Below, one piece after another: positions 45,153-55,600 of a DNA stretch of 64,000 nucleotides. The stretch spans positions 3,720,001 to 3,784,000 of the forward strand of contig CBDDIF010000001.1 in NCBI GenBank assembly GCA_965228785.1, in the 5' to 3' direction. The stretch comes from Hoeflea_A sp965228785. GTDB taxonomy: Bacteria; Pseudomonadota; Alphaproteobacteria; Rhizobiales; Rhizobiaceae. The first letter of the stretch is position 1, and the number at the start of each line of letters is the position of its first letter. The notes below the pieces were generated by a model, which searched no databases, was not told where the DNA came from, and saw only the letters and a program-made list of their open reading frames with translations. The translations under genes were made by a program, and so were the position numbers.

Positions 45153-46316
45153 CTATGCGGCGCCGGATCCTTTCGATCGCCGCATGAATTCTTCCAGGCC
45201 GTACACCAGCAACCCCGCCGCCAATCCCCAGAATGCCGATGCGATACCGAAGGCCGATAGGGTTGACGCCGTGACTGCAAAAGTGGTGATGGCAGCAAAT
45301 CGATTTTGGTCGTCGGCCATTGCGCCGCTGAGCGCCGAAGCCAGCGGGCCAATCAGCGCAACACCCGCGACCGTTGCGACGAGCGCCATTGGGAAGCTCG
45401 CAAACAGAGCCACGAGCGAAGCGCCAAACACTGCCAGCACGACGTAACCGGCGGCATAGAATGGCCCGGTCAGCCACCGCATTTCGCGATCCGGATGGGC
45501 GTCCGGTCCGGTGCAGATCGAAGCGGTGATGGCTGCTAGGTTGGTGGTATGAGAGCCGGCGCCGGCCGTCAGCAATGATGCGATTCCGGTGACCCCGAGA
45601 ATTGACCGTGTTGGCGGTTCATAGCCCGCCGATTTGAGCACCGCAAATCCGGGCAGATTCTGTGACGCCATCGTGACGAGGTAAAGCGGCACTCCCATAC
45701 CGAGGAGCGTCGTCAGATCGAACTGCGGCGTGATCCAGACAAATCTGGAGAAATGGAGTTCCCCGATCGGCTTCACCATGCCCAGCAGGTAGGCCAACGC
45801 AATACCGCCAAAGAGCACGGCAAGCACCGCCCAAATTGGCGAAATCAGCCGGACGACCGCAAACAGCAAAAGCAGCGGCAGGACGAGGTGCGGGGCTTCG
45901 TGCAGATGATCAAAGACTGCCAATACGAAACTCAGAAGCACGCCTGCGAGCATAGCCGAGGCCACCGCTGTTGGAATTCGGGATATCAGAGTCGCCAACG
46001 GGCGGAAGGCCGCCGTTATGAGGATCAGGACAGCAGCGAGGAAGAACGCGCCGACGGCCTTTTCGATGGTGTCGCCGCTGGTCGCTGCGATCAATGCCGC
46101 ACCAGGGGTGGACCAGGCGGCAACAATGGGCATGCGGTGGCGCAGGCTGAGATAGGCGGTGGATGCCGCCGTGGCGAGGCATAGTGCTGCGATCCAGGAG
46201 GAGGTCTGAGCTGAATTAGCGCCCACAGCGTGAGCCGCAGCCAACACGATGGTGACTGCGCTACCAAAACCCACCAGCACGGCAACGAGTGCAGAAATAA
46301 CAACTGAGGCGCGCAT
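45153..46316 (-). CDS. BenE-family (benzoate/H+ symporter-like) transporter
   Basis: A 387-residue polytopic inner-membrane protein with about 12 hydrophobic segments, starting with a charge-free hydrophobic N-terminus. AAWSTPGAALIAATSG (about 67-82) and AGAGSHTTNLAAITASICTG (about 257-276) resemble BenE, whose members import benzoate with protons; other members may move other aromatic or nucleobase-like substrates. I chose the start at 46316, behind AAGGGGGAA; the frame from 46556 is long and non-homologous. No benzoate degradation genes are adjacent, so the substrate is uncertain. Confidence 0.8.
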   Translation of the reverse strand: MRASVVISALVAVLVGFGSAVTIVLAAAHAVGANSAQTSSWIAALCLATAASTAYLSLRHRMPIVAAWSTPGAALIAATSGDTIEKAVGAFFLAAVLILITAAFRPLATLISRIPTAVASAMLAGVLLSFVLAVFDHLHEAPHLVLPLLLLFAVVRLISPIWAVLAVLFGGIALAYLLGMVKPIGELHFSRFVWITPQFDLTTLLGMGVPLYLVTMASQNLPGFAVLKSAGYEPPTRSILGVTGIASLLTAGAGSHTTNLAAITASICTGPDAHPDREMRWLTGPFYAAGYVVLAVFGASLVALFASFPMALVATVAGVALIGPLASALSGAMADDQNRFAAITTFAVTASTLSAFGIASAFWGLAAGLLVYGLEEFMRRSKGSGAA

Positions 46317-46484
46317 CGATTCCCCCTTCGGCCTGACGCTATTCCCTTTGTCGGCGCGCGGCCAGTGCCGTCCGTCCACAGCCAGTTGGGTGATTGGACA
46401 ATTACTCTGATGACTTGGTTGTTTAGACGCGACACACTGTGATGATTCCAACCATGCGCCGCGAAAACCAATACGGGAGTAGGA

Positions 46485-49400
46485 ATGTCTGAAAAGCAGA
46501 CCGCTGATTCCGGTCAACAAAAGACCGGACCGGGCTTTGTGCATCTGCGGACCCACTCCGCATACTCGCTGCTGGAAGGTGCATTACCGGTCAAGACGAT
46601 TATTTCGATGGCTGCTGCAGACGGCCAGCCGGCAATTGGAATCGCTGATACAAACAACCTTTTTGGTGCCCTTGAGTTTTCCGTCAAAGCGCTGGAGGCC
46701 GGGTTGCAACCGATCCTCGGCTGTCAGGTTGAAATCGACATGGGGGACGCCGAGCCCTCTGATCGCCGCGGTCCCAGGGATGCTATCGTCGATCTGCCGT
46801 CCGTCGTGCTGATCGCCGTAAACCAGCAGGGATATACAAGGTTGGTCGATCTGATCAGCCGTGCCTATCTTGCCGGGTCCGGATCGGAATCAACCCATCT
46901 CAACCTGTCCTGGCTGACGGAGGATGCCGCGGGTCTGATCTGTCTCACCGGTGCAACAAAAGGGCCGGTAGACAAAGCGCTTATGGCTGGCCAGGAGGGA
47001 CAAGCCGAGCAGCGGCTGGATGCGCTGAAAGCGGCTTTTGGTGACCGGCTGTATGTGGAACTGCAGCGGCCGCGTGATTTCGACCGCAGCCATGAAAACC
47101 GCATTGTGGCGCTGGCTTATCGGAAACACCTGCCGATCGTCGCCACCAATGAAGCTTTTTTTCCGTCCCCGGACGATTTCGACGCGCATGACGCTTTGAT
47201 GGCGGTCGCGCACAATGCAATGGTTTCGGATGATAGTCGGTTCAGGTTGACCGAGGATCACTACCTCAAGAGCCGATCCGAGATGGTAGATCTGTTCAGG
47301 GATCTTCCGGAAGCTTTAGAAAACACGGTGGAAATTGCCAAGCGCTGCTCCTTCATTTTGGAGACTTGCGCGCCCATTCTGCCGCGGTTCGCAGACGCGC
47401 TGGATGGCAATGTCGATCCTGAAAAAGCCGAGTCGCTAGAATTGCGCAGACAGGCGGAGGAGGGTCTGGCTGAGCGGCTCAATGCCCTTGGAATGGCCGA
47501 CGGGTTTGAGGAAAAGGACTATCACGACCGACTCGAAATCGAACTCGGCATTATCGAGAGCATGGGCTTTCCCGGCTACTTCCTGATCGTTGCCGATTTC
47601 ATCAAATGGGCCAAGGCGCACGATATTCCTGTGGGGCCGGGCCGCGGCTCGGGAGCGGGTTCACTGGTTGCCTACGCACTGACGGTCACGGATGTCGATC
47701 CGTTGCGCTTCTCTTTGCTGTTCGAGCGTTTCCTCAACCCTGAGCGTGTCTCGATGCCTGACTTCGATATCGACTTCTGCCAGGACAGGCGCGACGAGGT
47801 GATCCGTTACGTTCAGGACAAATACGGGCGCGAACAGGTGGCACAGATCATCACCTTCGGGTCGCTGCAGGCCCGGGCCGCGCTTCGCGATGTCGGCCGC
47901 GTGCTCGAGATGCCCTATGGCCAGGTTGACCGGATCTGCAAGCTTGTTCCCAACAATCCTGCCAATCCGACACCATTGCACAAGGCCATCGAGGAAGAAC
48001 CGAAGCTGCGGGAGGAGGCGGAGAAGGAGCCGGTTGTCGGGCAACTGCTGGACATCGCCCAGAAGATCGAGGGCCTTTACCGGCACGCTTCCACCCACGC
48101 CGCCGGTATTGTGATCGGCGATAGGCCGCTCTCTCAGATGGTGCCGATGTATCGCGATCCGCGATCTGACATGCCTGTCACCCAATTCAACATGAAATGG
48201 GTGGAAAAGGCCGGGCTGGTCAAATTCGATTTTCTCGGCCTCAAGACCTTGACGGTCCTCAAGACAGCTGTCGATTTTCTTTCAAATCGTGACATCAAGC
48301 TGGACCTCGAAGCGTTGCCGCTCGATGATCAGCCGACCTACGACATGCTTTCGCGCGGCGAAACCGTGGGCGTGTTCCAGGTGGAAAGTGCCGGGATGCG
48401 CAAGGCGTTGATCGGCATGCGTCCGGATCGTATCGAGGACATCATTGCGCTGGTGGCGCTCTACCGTCCGGGCCCGATGGAGAACATCCCGGTTTACAAC
48501 GCCCGCAAGCACGGCGAGGAGGAGGTCGCTTCGATCCATCCCAAGATCGACTATCTGCTCGAAGAAACACAAGGGGTGATCGTCTACCAGGAACAGGTCA
48601 TGCAGATCGCCCAGGTTCTGTCTGGGTACTCGTTGGGCGAGGCCGACATGCTGCGCCGGGCGATGGGCAAGAAGATCAAGGAGGAAATGGATCAGCAGCG
48701 CAGCCGCTTCGTCGGTGGCGCGATCGACAATGGGGTTACCAAGCCCCAGGCGGATCTGATTTTCGACCTGCTCGCCAAATTCGCCAACTACGGATTCAAC
48801 AAGTCGCATGCGGCCGCTTACGGCATCGTTTCCTACCAGACAGGCTATCTGAAAGCCCATTACCCAGTCGAGTTCCTGGCCGCGTCGATGACGCTGGACA
48901 TGTCGAACACGGACAAACTGAACGATTTCCGCCAGGATGCGAAACGTCTCGATATCGAAATCGTGGCGCCGTCCGTTCAGACGTCGCATCGCATCTTTAT
49001 GCCCGGCGACAACCGCATCTACTATTCTCTGGCGGCCATCAAAGGGGTCGGCGAGGCCGCGGTCGATCATATCGTCGAGGTGCGGGGTGAGACGCCGTTT
49101 GCCAGCCTCGAGGATTTCTTCCTTCGGATCGACCCCAAACTGATCAACCGTCGGGTTCTGGAAAACCTCATTTGTTCCGGCGCGTTGGATTGTTTCGGTC
49201 GCGATCGGGCCGAATTGGTCGGGGGCATCGATCGGCTCGTGGGATTTTCCCAGATGGCCCACGAAAACCGTGTCAGTGGACAGAGCGACATGTTTGGAGC
49301 GGGTGCTGCCACCGGTCCGGAAGTGCTTCAGCTTTCGAGCACAACACCCTGGGTTCCCTCAGAAAAACTGCATCGTGAGTATGTGGCTCTTGGGTTCTAC

Positions 49401-49976
49401 CTGTCAGCTCACCCGCTCGACATGTACGAGGAACTTCTGGACAAGATGCGGGTTCAGACCTTTGCGGATTTCTCCAACGCTGTGCGCCAGGGCGCCACCG
49501 CAGGACGGCTTGCCGGCACGGTCACCTCAAAGCAGGAACGCAAGACACGGACCGGCAACAAGATGGGTATCGTGATGTTTTCCGATTCGTCGGGACAATA
49601 CGAAGCCGTGCTGTTCTCGGAAGGACTGGCCCAATATCGCGATCTGCTGGAGCCCGGCAATGCTCTGGTCGTCACCGTCGACGCTGAAGAGCGACCGGAA
49701 GGGATCAGCCTGCGGATACAGACAGTGCAGTCACTGGAGGAGAAGGCGGTACAGACCCAGAAAGCGCTGCGGATCTTCGTGCGTGACAGTGGCCCGCTCA
49801 GTCACGTTGTTCATCATCTCAATACCAAGGGCGACGGTCTCGTTTCCTTCGTTGTGATCAAGGAAGACGGACGACGCGAAATCGAGGTCGAATTGCCGGA
49901 ACGCTATCGCATCTCGCCTCAGGTCGCTTCCGCGCTTAAGACGGCAAAGGGAGTGGTGGACGTGGAGCTAGTCTGA
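46485..49976 (+). CDS. dnaE: DNA polymerase III alpha subunit
   Basis: A 1163-residue replicative polymerase catalytic subunit. The N-terminal PHP domain has FVHLRTHSAYSLLEGAL (about residue 18 on). The catalytic aspartates are in MPDFDIDFC (about 424-432) and the third lies further on. The fingers, tandem helix-hairpin-helix region near 850-900 (ALKGVGEAAVDHI-like) and C-terminal OB fold and tau-binding part follow. It is the DnaE1 class. The start has GGGAGTAGGA just upstream and the gene is divergent from the BenE-like gene. Confidence 0.97.
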   Translation: MSEKQTADSGQQKTGPGFVHLRTHSAYSLLEGALPVKTIISMAAADGQPAIGIADTNNLFGALEFSVKALEAGLQPILGCQVEIDMGDAEPSDRRGPRDAIVDLPSVVLIAVNQQGYTRLVDLISRAYLAGSGSESTHLNLSWLTEDAAGLICLTGATKGPVDKALMAGQEGQAEQRLDALKAAFGDRLYVELQRPRDFDRSHENRIVALAYRKHLPIVATNEAFFPSPDDFDAHDALMAVAHNAMVSDDSRFRLTEDHYLKSRSEMVDLFRDLPEALENTVEIAKRCSFILETCAPILPRFADALDGNVDPEKAESLELRRQAEEGLAERLNALGMADGFEEKDYHDRLEIELGIIESMGFPGYFLIVADFIKWAKAHDIPVGPGRGSGAGSLVAYALTVTDVDPLRFSLLFERFLNPERVSMPDFDIDFCQDRRDEVIRYVQDKYGREQVAQIITFGSLQARAALRDVGRVLEMPYGQVDRICKLVPNNPANPTPLHKAIEEEPKLREEAEKEPVVGQLLDIAQKIEGLYRHASTHAAGIVIGDRPLSQMVPMYRDPRSDMPVTQFNMKWVEKAGLVKFDFLGLKTLTVLKTAVDFLSNRDIKLDLEALPLDDQPTYDMLSRGETVGVFQVESAGMRKALIGMRPDRIEDIIALVALYRPGPMENIPVYNARKHGEEEVASIHPKIDYLLEETQGVIVYQEQVMQIAQVLSGYSLGEADMLRRAMGKKIKEEMDQQRSRFVGGAIDNGVTKPQADLIFDLLAKFANYGFNKSHAAAYGIVSYQTGYLKAHYPVEFLAASMTLDMSNTDKLNDFRQDAKRLDIEIVAPSVQTSHRIFMPGDNRIYYSLAAIKGVGEAAVDHIVEVRGETPFASLEDFFLRIDPKLINRRVLENLICSGALDCFGRDRAELVGGIDRLVGFSQMAHENRVSGQSDMFGAGAATGPEVLQLSSTTPWVPSEKLHREYVALGFYLSAHPLDMYEELLDKMRVQTFADFSNAVRQGATAGRLAGTVTSKQERKTRTGNKMGIVMFSDSSGQYEAVLFSEGLAQYRDLLEPGNALVVTVDAEERPEGISLRIQTVQSLEEKAVQTQKALRIFVRDSGPLSHVVHHLNTKGDGLVSFVVIKEDGRREIEVELPERYRISPQVASALKTAKGVVDVELV

Positions 49977-50023
49977 TTAACTGCCCGCATGAGGTGACTT
50001 CCCATGCCGGAGGTATTGAGTTC

Positions 50024-50428
50024 ATGTCCACCGTAAGTCGACCGGACGATCCAGAGTCCGACCCCCGCGTCAAGGCAGTGTTCGATGATATTCGGGAAAC
50101 CCGCGGCAGCGATTTCGTCAATGAACTCTGGGCCTACCTCGCCTTTGATCCGGAACTGCTGGAACAGGTATGGCGCGATGTGAAATCGGTCATGGCTGCT
50201 CCGTCAGCGCTCGATCCGAAAACCAAGGAAATGATCTATATTGCTGTTTCGATTGTCAATTCCTGCAACTACTGTGTTCTTTCTCATACCGCAGCGGCAC
50301 GCGCCAAAGGCATGACGGATGTCGAACATGCCGACCTTCTTCGGGTCGTCTCCACGGCAGCTCGGACCAACGCACTGTTGAACGGATTGCAAGTTCCGGT
50401 CGACGCACCATTCAATAAGGAAATATAG
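50024..50428 (+). CDS. AhpD/carboxymuconolactone decarboxylase-family protein
   Basis: A 134-residue AhpD-like all-helical protein. The active-site motif is EMIYIAVSIVNSCNYCVLSH in the E...CxxCxxxH form (about 66-85), which in AhpD supports peroxidase or disulfide reductase activity. It may act in oxidative stress defence, and the substrate is not known. The ATG at 50024 has GGAGGT about 10 bases upstream, better than the GTG at 49994. The quinone oxidoreductase gene follows after 3 bases, so the two are one operon. Confidence 0.85.
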   Translation: MSTVSRPDDPESDPRVKAVFDDIRETRGSDFVNELWAYLAFDPELLEQVWRDVKSVMAAPSALDPKTKEMIYIAVSIVNSCNYCVLSHTAAARAKGMTDVEHADLLRVVSTAARTNALLNGLQVPVDAPFNKEI

Positions 50429-50431
50429 CTG

Positions 50432-51403
50432 ATGGCCTACAGGATCGTTGCGAGCAAGCCCGGCGGCGTCGAGGTGTTGCAGAAACAGGAGATCGACATT
50501 CCACCGCCGGTGGACGGTGAGGTACTGCTGCGTCACACCGCGATCGGCGTCAATTTCATCGACACTTATTTTCGCTCCGGCCTTTATCCCTGGCCTGCCG
50601 ATCACGATCTGATCCTGGGGTCGGAAGCCGCCGGGGTGATTGAGGCCGTGGGGCCCGGCGTCGACGGATTTTCTCCCGGAGACCGGGTGGCCTACACGGT
50701 GGCACACGGCAGCTACGCGACGCACAGGACGATTGCCGCATCTCATCTGGTCAAGGTTCCAGAGGGCGTGCCTGATGAAATCGCCGCCGGTGCTTTTCTG
50801 AAAGGTCTGACCGCGCGTTATCTGCTGCATGACAGCTTCAAGCTTACCAGCGACCACCAGGTGCTCTTCCATGCGGCAGCGGGCGGTGTCGGCATGATTG
50901 CCGGCCAATGGATGGCGGCCATGGGTGTCAAGCCGGTCGGGACCGCCGGCGGACCGGAAAAGTGCGCGAGGGCCTTGGAGAATGGCTACGCGCATATGAT
51001 CGACTACCGGAGCGAGGATTTCATTGAGAGGTTCCGGGAGATTCATCCCGATGGAGCCCATGTCGTTTATGATTCGGTTGGAAAAGACACTTATCCCGGG
51101 TCGCTGAAATGTCTGCGGAACCACGGATCGTTTGTCAGTTTCGGGCAATCATCAGGCTTGGCCAGCGATTTCAAGCTTGCCGACCTTGCCGCTGGATCCT
51201 TCCATGCCACCCGCCCGATCCTGTTTCATTTCACAGTGCTTCCCGGATGGCTTGACCGCGCCGCTTCGGAACTGTTCGGACATATCGCCGACGGCTCGAT
51301 CGCGGTTCATGTCAATCAGCGGTTTGAACTCGAAGATGCGGCGTCGGCGCACCAGGCGCTCGAGGGGCGTGGGACGACGGGCTGCACAGTCCTGATTCCG
51401 TAA
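50432..51403 (+). CDS. NADPH:quinone oxidoreductase (zeta-crystallin-type, zinc-independent MDR)
   Basis: A 323-residue medium-chain dehydrogenase/reductase of the quinone-reductase class. There is no zinc-binding cysteine cluster. The N-terminal GVNFIDTYFRSGLYPWP (about 39-55) is typical, and the nucleotide loop is HAAAGGVGMIAGQ (about 147-159). It would reduce quinones with NADPH. It is cotranscribed with the AhpD-like gene upstream (3-base gap), which suggests a redox-stress role. The RND operon starts 125 bases later. Confidence 0.9.
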   Translation: MAYRIVASKPGGVEVLQKQEIDIPPPVDGEVLLRHTAIGVNFIDTYFRSGLYPWPADHDLILGSEAAGVIEAVGPGVDGFSPGDRVAYTVAHGSYATHRTIAASHLVKVPEGVPDEIAAGAFLKGLTARYLLHDSFKLTSDHQVLFHAAAGGVGMIAGQWMAAMGVKPVGTAGGPEKCARALENGYAHMIDYRSEDFIERFREIHPDGAHVVYDSVGKDTYPGSLKCLRNHGSFVSFGQSSGLASDFKLADLAAGSFHATRPILFHFTVLPGWLDRAASELFGHIADGSIAVHVNQRFELEDAASAHQALEGRGTTGCTVLIP

Positions 51404-51447
51404 CATCCGGAAGCGCGCAATCGACGTGTGTCCAAACCGTGACAAGG

Positions 51448-51466
51448 CTGAAACATTCAGTTTCAG
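51448..51466 (+). promoter_or_regulatory. Perfect inverted repeat upstream of RND efflux operon, likely TetR-type operator
   Basis: CTGAAAC-ATTCA-GTTTCAG: 7-base arms with a 5-base spacer, 63 bases before the adaptor start codon at 51529. Size and symmetry fit a TetR/AcrR-type repressor site, the usual regulator of such pumps. No repressor gene lies next to the operon. GAAAC...GTTTC is also like the fatty-acid regulator PsrA, but with a 5-base rather than 2-4-base spacer. Confidence 0.55.
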
Positions 51467-51528
51467 TCGTTCACATTCAGCGAGATCTGCGGCAGATTGC
51501 GAGAAACGTCGTGGGACAGGGTGACAAG

Positions 51529-52641
51529 ATGAAAGCTGCAGTCTTTGCAATAGCCTCCGTTGCGGTCCTTGGCGGCATCGGCTGCGCTGGCGCGCAGGAG
51601 TCTTCAAACAAGGGGCCGAATGTGACCGTAGCCGCGGTCACCAGCCAGGATGCCGGCAGTCGGGGTCGCTATGTCGGTCGGGTGCAGGCGATCAACACCG
51701 TGAATTTGCAGGCGCGCGTTGAAGGATTTCTCGAAAAGCGGGAGTTTACCGAAGGTGGATTGGTCAAGAAGGGCGATTTGCTCTATATGATCGAAAAGAG
51801 CCTTTACCAAGCCGATGTCGCCCAATCCAAGGCCACGCTCGAGGGTGCGCAAGCGACCCTGAAGAACTCCAAGCTCAATCTTGAAAGACAGACGGTCCTT
51901 CAGAAACAGGGCGATGTTCCGCAGGCAACCGTGGACAGCGCGACGGCGCAGGTCGGTTCCGACCAGGCCAGCGTTGATCAGGCGAAGGCCAATCTGGACA
52001 CGGCCAACATCAATCTTGGTTACACGGACATTTACAGCCCGATTGATGGGCGAATAAGCAAAACCAACGTGGATGTTGGCAATCTCGTCGACAGCAACTC
52101 GGGGACGTTGGCCACTGTAACCAGTGTCGATCCGATATACGTGAGCTTCTACGTCGGGGAAAAGGATCTGATCAGGGACCGGGAAAGGGGCCTGATCGGG
52201 CAGAACGATGCATCGCTGAAGGTTCAGCTGACGCTGTCCGACGGCACTCCCTATGGGTCGGATGGAAAGATCACTTATGTCGACACAACCGTCCAGGAAG
52301 GCAGCGACAGCATCGAGCTGCGGGCGACCTTCGACAATCCTAAAAGCATCCTGATCCCGAACCAGTTCGTCAATGTCACCCTGGTGGACGCCGAGCCGAC
52401 AAAAGTGCTGGTGGTGCCGCAAGCGGCCATCCAGCTCGATAGCAAAGGCCACTTCGTATACGTGGTCGGCTCGGATGACAAAATCGAACGTCGAGACGTC
52501 AAACTGGGTCGACAGGACTCAGGCGTTTGGGAGGTGGCATCAGGCCTCGAGGAAGGCGAAAAGGTGGTGGTGCAGGGCATGCAGCGGGTTAGCCCCGGCG
52601 TCACGGTGACCGCCACCGAGCGTAAGCAGCAGGCGGGCTGA
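51529..52641 (+). CDS. RND efflux pump periplasmic adaptor subunit (membrane fusion protein)
   Basis: A 370-residue periplasmic protein with an N-terminal signal peptide (MKAAVFAIASVAVLGGIGCAGA; no good lipobox). It shows the adaptor domains: biotinyl-lipoyl-like parts (RVEGFLEKREFTEGGLVKKGDLL, about 62-85, and the matching GRISKTNVDVGNLV), an alpha-helical hairpin (about 96-155) and the beta-barrel and membrane-proximal parts. This type links an RND pump to TolC. The start has CAGGGTGA upstream. The RND transporter follows after 3 bases. Confidence 0.92.
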   Translation: MKAAVFAIASVAVLGGIGCAGAQESSNKGPNVTVAAVTSQDAGSRGRYVGRVQAINTVNLQARVEGFLEKREFTEGGLVKKGDLLYMIEKSLYQADVAQSKATLEGAQATLKNSKLNLERQTVLQKQGDVPQATVDSATAQVGSDQASVDQAKANLDTANINLGYTDIYSPIDGRISKTNVDVGNLVDSNSGTLATVTSVDPIYVSFYVGEKDLIRDRERGLIGQNDASLKVQLTLSDGTPYGSDGKITYVDTTVQEGSDSIELRATFDNPKSILIPNQFVNVTLVDAEPTKVLVVPQAAIQLDSKGHFVYVVGSDDKIERRDVKLGRQDSGVWEVASGLEEGEKVVVQGMQRVSPGVTVTATERKQQAG

Positions 52642-52644
52642 TCG

Positions 52645-55600
52645 ATGATTTCAGCCTTTTTCATCGACCGTCCGAAGTTCGCGATGGTCATTTCGATCAT
52701 CTGGGCGCTGGTCGGTGCAATCGCGATCTACCTGATTCCGATTGCCGAATATCCGGAAGTCACGCCGCCCCAGATCGTGGTGACCGCGAACTATCCGGGA
52801 GCGAATTCCGGGCTGATCGAGAAGGCGGTTGCGGTTCCAATCGAGGAACAGGTCAATGGCGTCGACGACATGTTGTTCATGTCGTCGGTCAGCTCCAACA
52901 GCGGCTCTTACCAGCTGACGATCACGTTCAAAGTTGGCACAGACCCCGATATTGCCGCTGTCAACGTACAAAACCGAGTCTCTATTGCGCAGCCACTGCT
53001 GCCTTCGGCTGTTACACAGCAAGGGGTGACGACCAGCAAGCAGTCCTCCAACATGTTGTTGGTGGTCAATCTGATCTCGCGCGACGAATCCCGTGATGCT
53101 CTCTACCTGAGCAATTACTCATCGATTCACATGCAGGATACTCTAGCGCGAATTCCGGGTGTGGGTTCGGTCGCTCAGTTCGGTCCGCTCGACTACAGCA
53201 TGCGCATATGGATGCGACCCGATCAGATGACGGCGTTGGGTCTGACGACGTCCGAAGTGGCGGAAGCCATCCAGGCGCAGAACGTTCAGGCCACGGCGGG
53301 GCAGGTCGGCGCACCTCCTTTTGCCGGAGAGTCCGACTTCCAGTTCACGCTGCAGGCCGAGGGGCTGCTTGATTCCGCTGAAGAGTTCGGAAACATCATC
53401 GTTTCCGGCGACGCGTCAGGGCAGCTCGTCCGCCTGAGGGACATCGCCCGGGTCGAACTCGGGTCAAGATCCTATGCAGCGTATTCGGCCCTCAACAACA
53501 AGCCGTCTGCAGCAATAGCTATCTACCAGTCCCCCGGCGCCAACGCGCTGGATGTGGCGACGGCAGTTTATGCCGAGCTGGAGACCTTGAAGGAGAGTTT
53601 TCCGGATGGCGTCGAATACGTGCTGCTCTACGACGTGACCAAGGCTGTGAGGGCGTCCATTGAGGAGATTGTCACCACGCTCGGAATCACCGCCGGGTTG
53701 GTCGTTGCGGTGGTGTTCCTGTTCCTGCTCAGTTGGCGTGCGGTTCTCGTGCCGGCCATCGCCATTCCCGTGTCGCTGCTTGGAACGATGGCGGTACTGT
53801 TCCTGATCGGGTTCAGCGCCAACCTGATAACCTTGTTTGGGCTGATCCTCGCCATCACGCTGGTGGTCGATGATTCGATCGTCATTATCGAGAACACAGA
53901 GCGCATCATGGAGGAAGAAGACCTGCCTCCACGCGAGGCGACGTTGAAGGCGATGGGCCAGGTCACCCGTCCCATCATTGCAACGACCTTCGTATTGGCG
54001 GCGGTCTTTGTGCCGGTTTGCTTCTTTCCGGGGATTACCGGGCGAATCTATTTGCAGTTCGCGTTAACAATCTCGGTTGCGTTTGTCTTGTCGGCGATCA
54101 ATGCGCTCACATTGGCGCCGGCACTCTGCGCCGTCCTGCTGCGTCACCCGTCAGGACCGAAACGAGGGCTGCTTCGTTGGATTCCAAAGGGAGTCGACAA
54201 GGTTCGCGACGGATATGTCTGGCTGGTGCGCCGGATGGTGAAGCATGTCGCGCTTTCGCTGCTGATCTTCGTCGCGTTTCTGGCCGGCACCATCTACATG
54301 CTGCGCGAGGCTCCGACGGGCTTCATCCCGTTGGAAGACAAAGGCGTGTTGTTCATCAATGCCCAATTGCCTGATGGTGCATCCCTGCAGCGAACCGATG
54401 CGGTTGCCAGACAGATGGTCGATCTTGCAAAAGAGGTCGAAGGTGTCATCGACGTCATTTCGGTCACGGGGTTCAGCATCATTTCCGGAGAAGGGTCAAA
54501 TTACGCGACGGCCATTCCGATTCTTGCACCGTGGGATGAGCGGACCACCGAGAATACCCAGTGGTACAACATTCTGGCCGAACTCGATCGTCGGATGGCG
54601 ACGATTCCGGAAGCGAATTCCTTTGTCTTTCCGCTTCCCCCGATTGATGGCTTGGGCATTTCCGGCGGTGTTACGGCGCAGATTCAAGACAATATCGGCG
54701 CAAGCGTCGAAGAGTTGGGCGCAGTGACCAATGCCGTGCTTTCCGCCGCCAATGCCGAACCGATCTTCCGCCAGGTCTTCAGTGCACTTTCTGCTGGAGC
54801 GCCCCAATACACGGTCAATCTCGATCGCGACAAGGCCGAAGCCCTGGGTGTCGACGTCAGCGACATCTTCACCGCGCTACAAGCCAATCTGGGATCGAAG
54901 TTCGTCAACAACTTCCTGCTGGACGACAAAATCTATTGGGTCATCCTCGCTGCGGATGCGGCCTACAGAACGTCCCTGGACGATATCGGGAACATCTACG
55001 TCAAGGGCTCGGCAGGCGAAATGATCCCACTGAGCACGTTGGTCGAGACGCAACCGATTCTCGGGCCAGAGGCCGTCACCCGTTACAATCTGGTGCGCTC
55101 CGCAGCAGTGCAGGGAATGACCAAACCGGGATACAGCACCGGGGAGGGCATTGCAGCATTCGAGAGCGTGGCGTCGAAAACCCTGCCGAAGGGATACTCT
55201 ATCGAGTGGACCGGTGTGTCTCTGCAGGAGATCGAAGCGGGCTCGTTCGTCATCTATATCTTCATTCTGGCGCTGACCTTTGCCTATCTCTGCCTGGTTG
55301 CGCAGTACGAAAGCTGGACGCTGCCCATCTCGGTGATGTGTTCGACGGTCTTCGCCGTCTTCGGTGCCTTGTTGCCGCTCTATTTTATCGATGTTCTCAA
55401 CAACAACCTCTATGCGCAAATAGGCATCGTGTTGCTGATCGGGCTTGCAGCCAAGAAAGCAATCATGGTTGTGGAATTTTCGAAAAATCGGCGCGACGAG
55501 GGACTTTCGATCACCGAGGCGGCGATCAGCGCCGCGCATACGCGGTTCCGGCCGGTGACGATGACAGGGCTCTGCTTCATCATAGGCGTGATTCCTCTTG

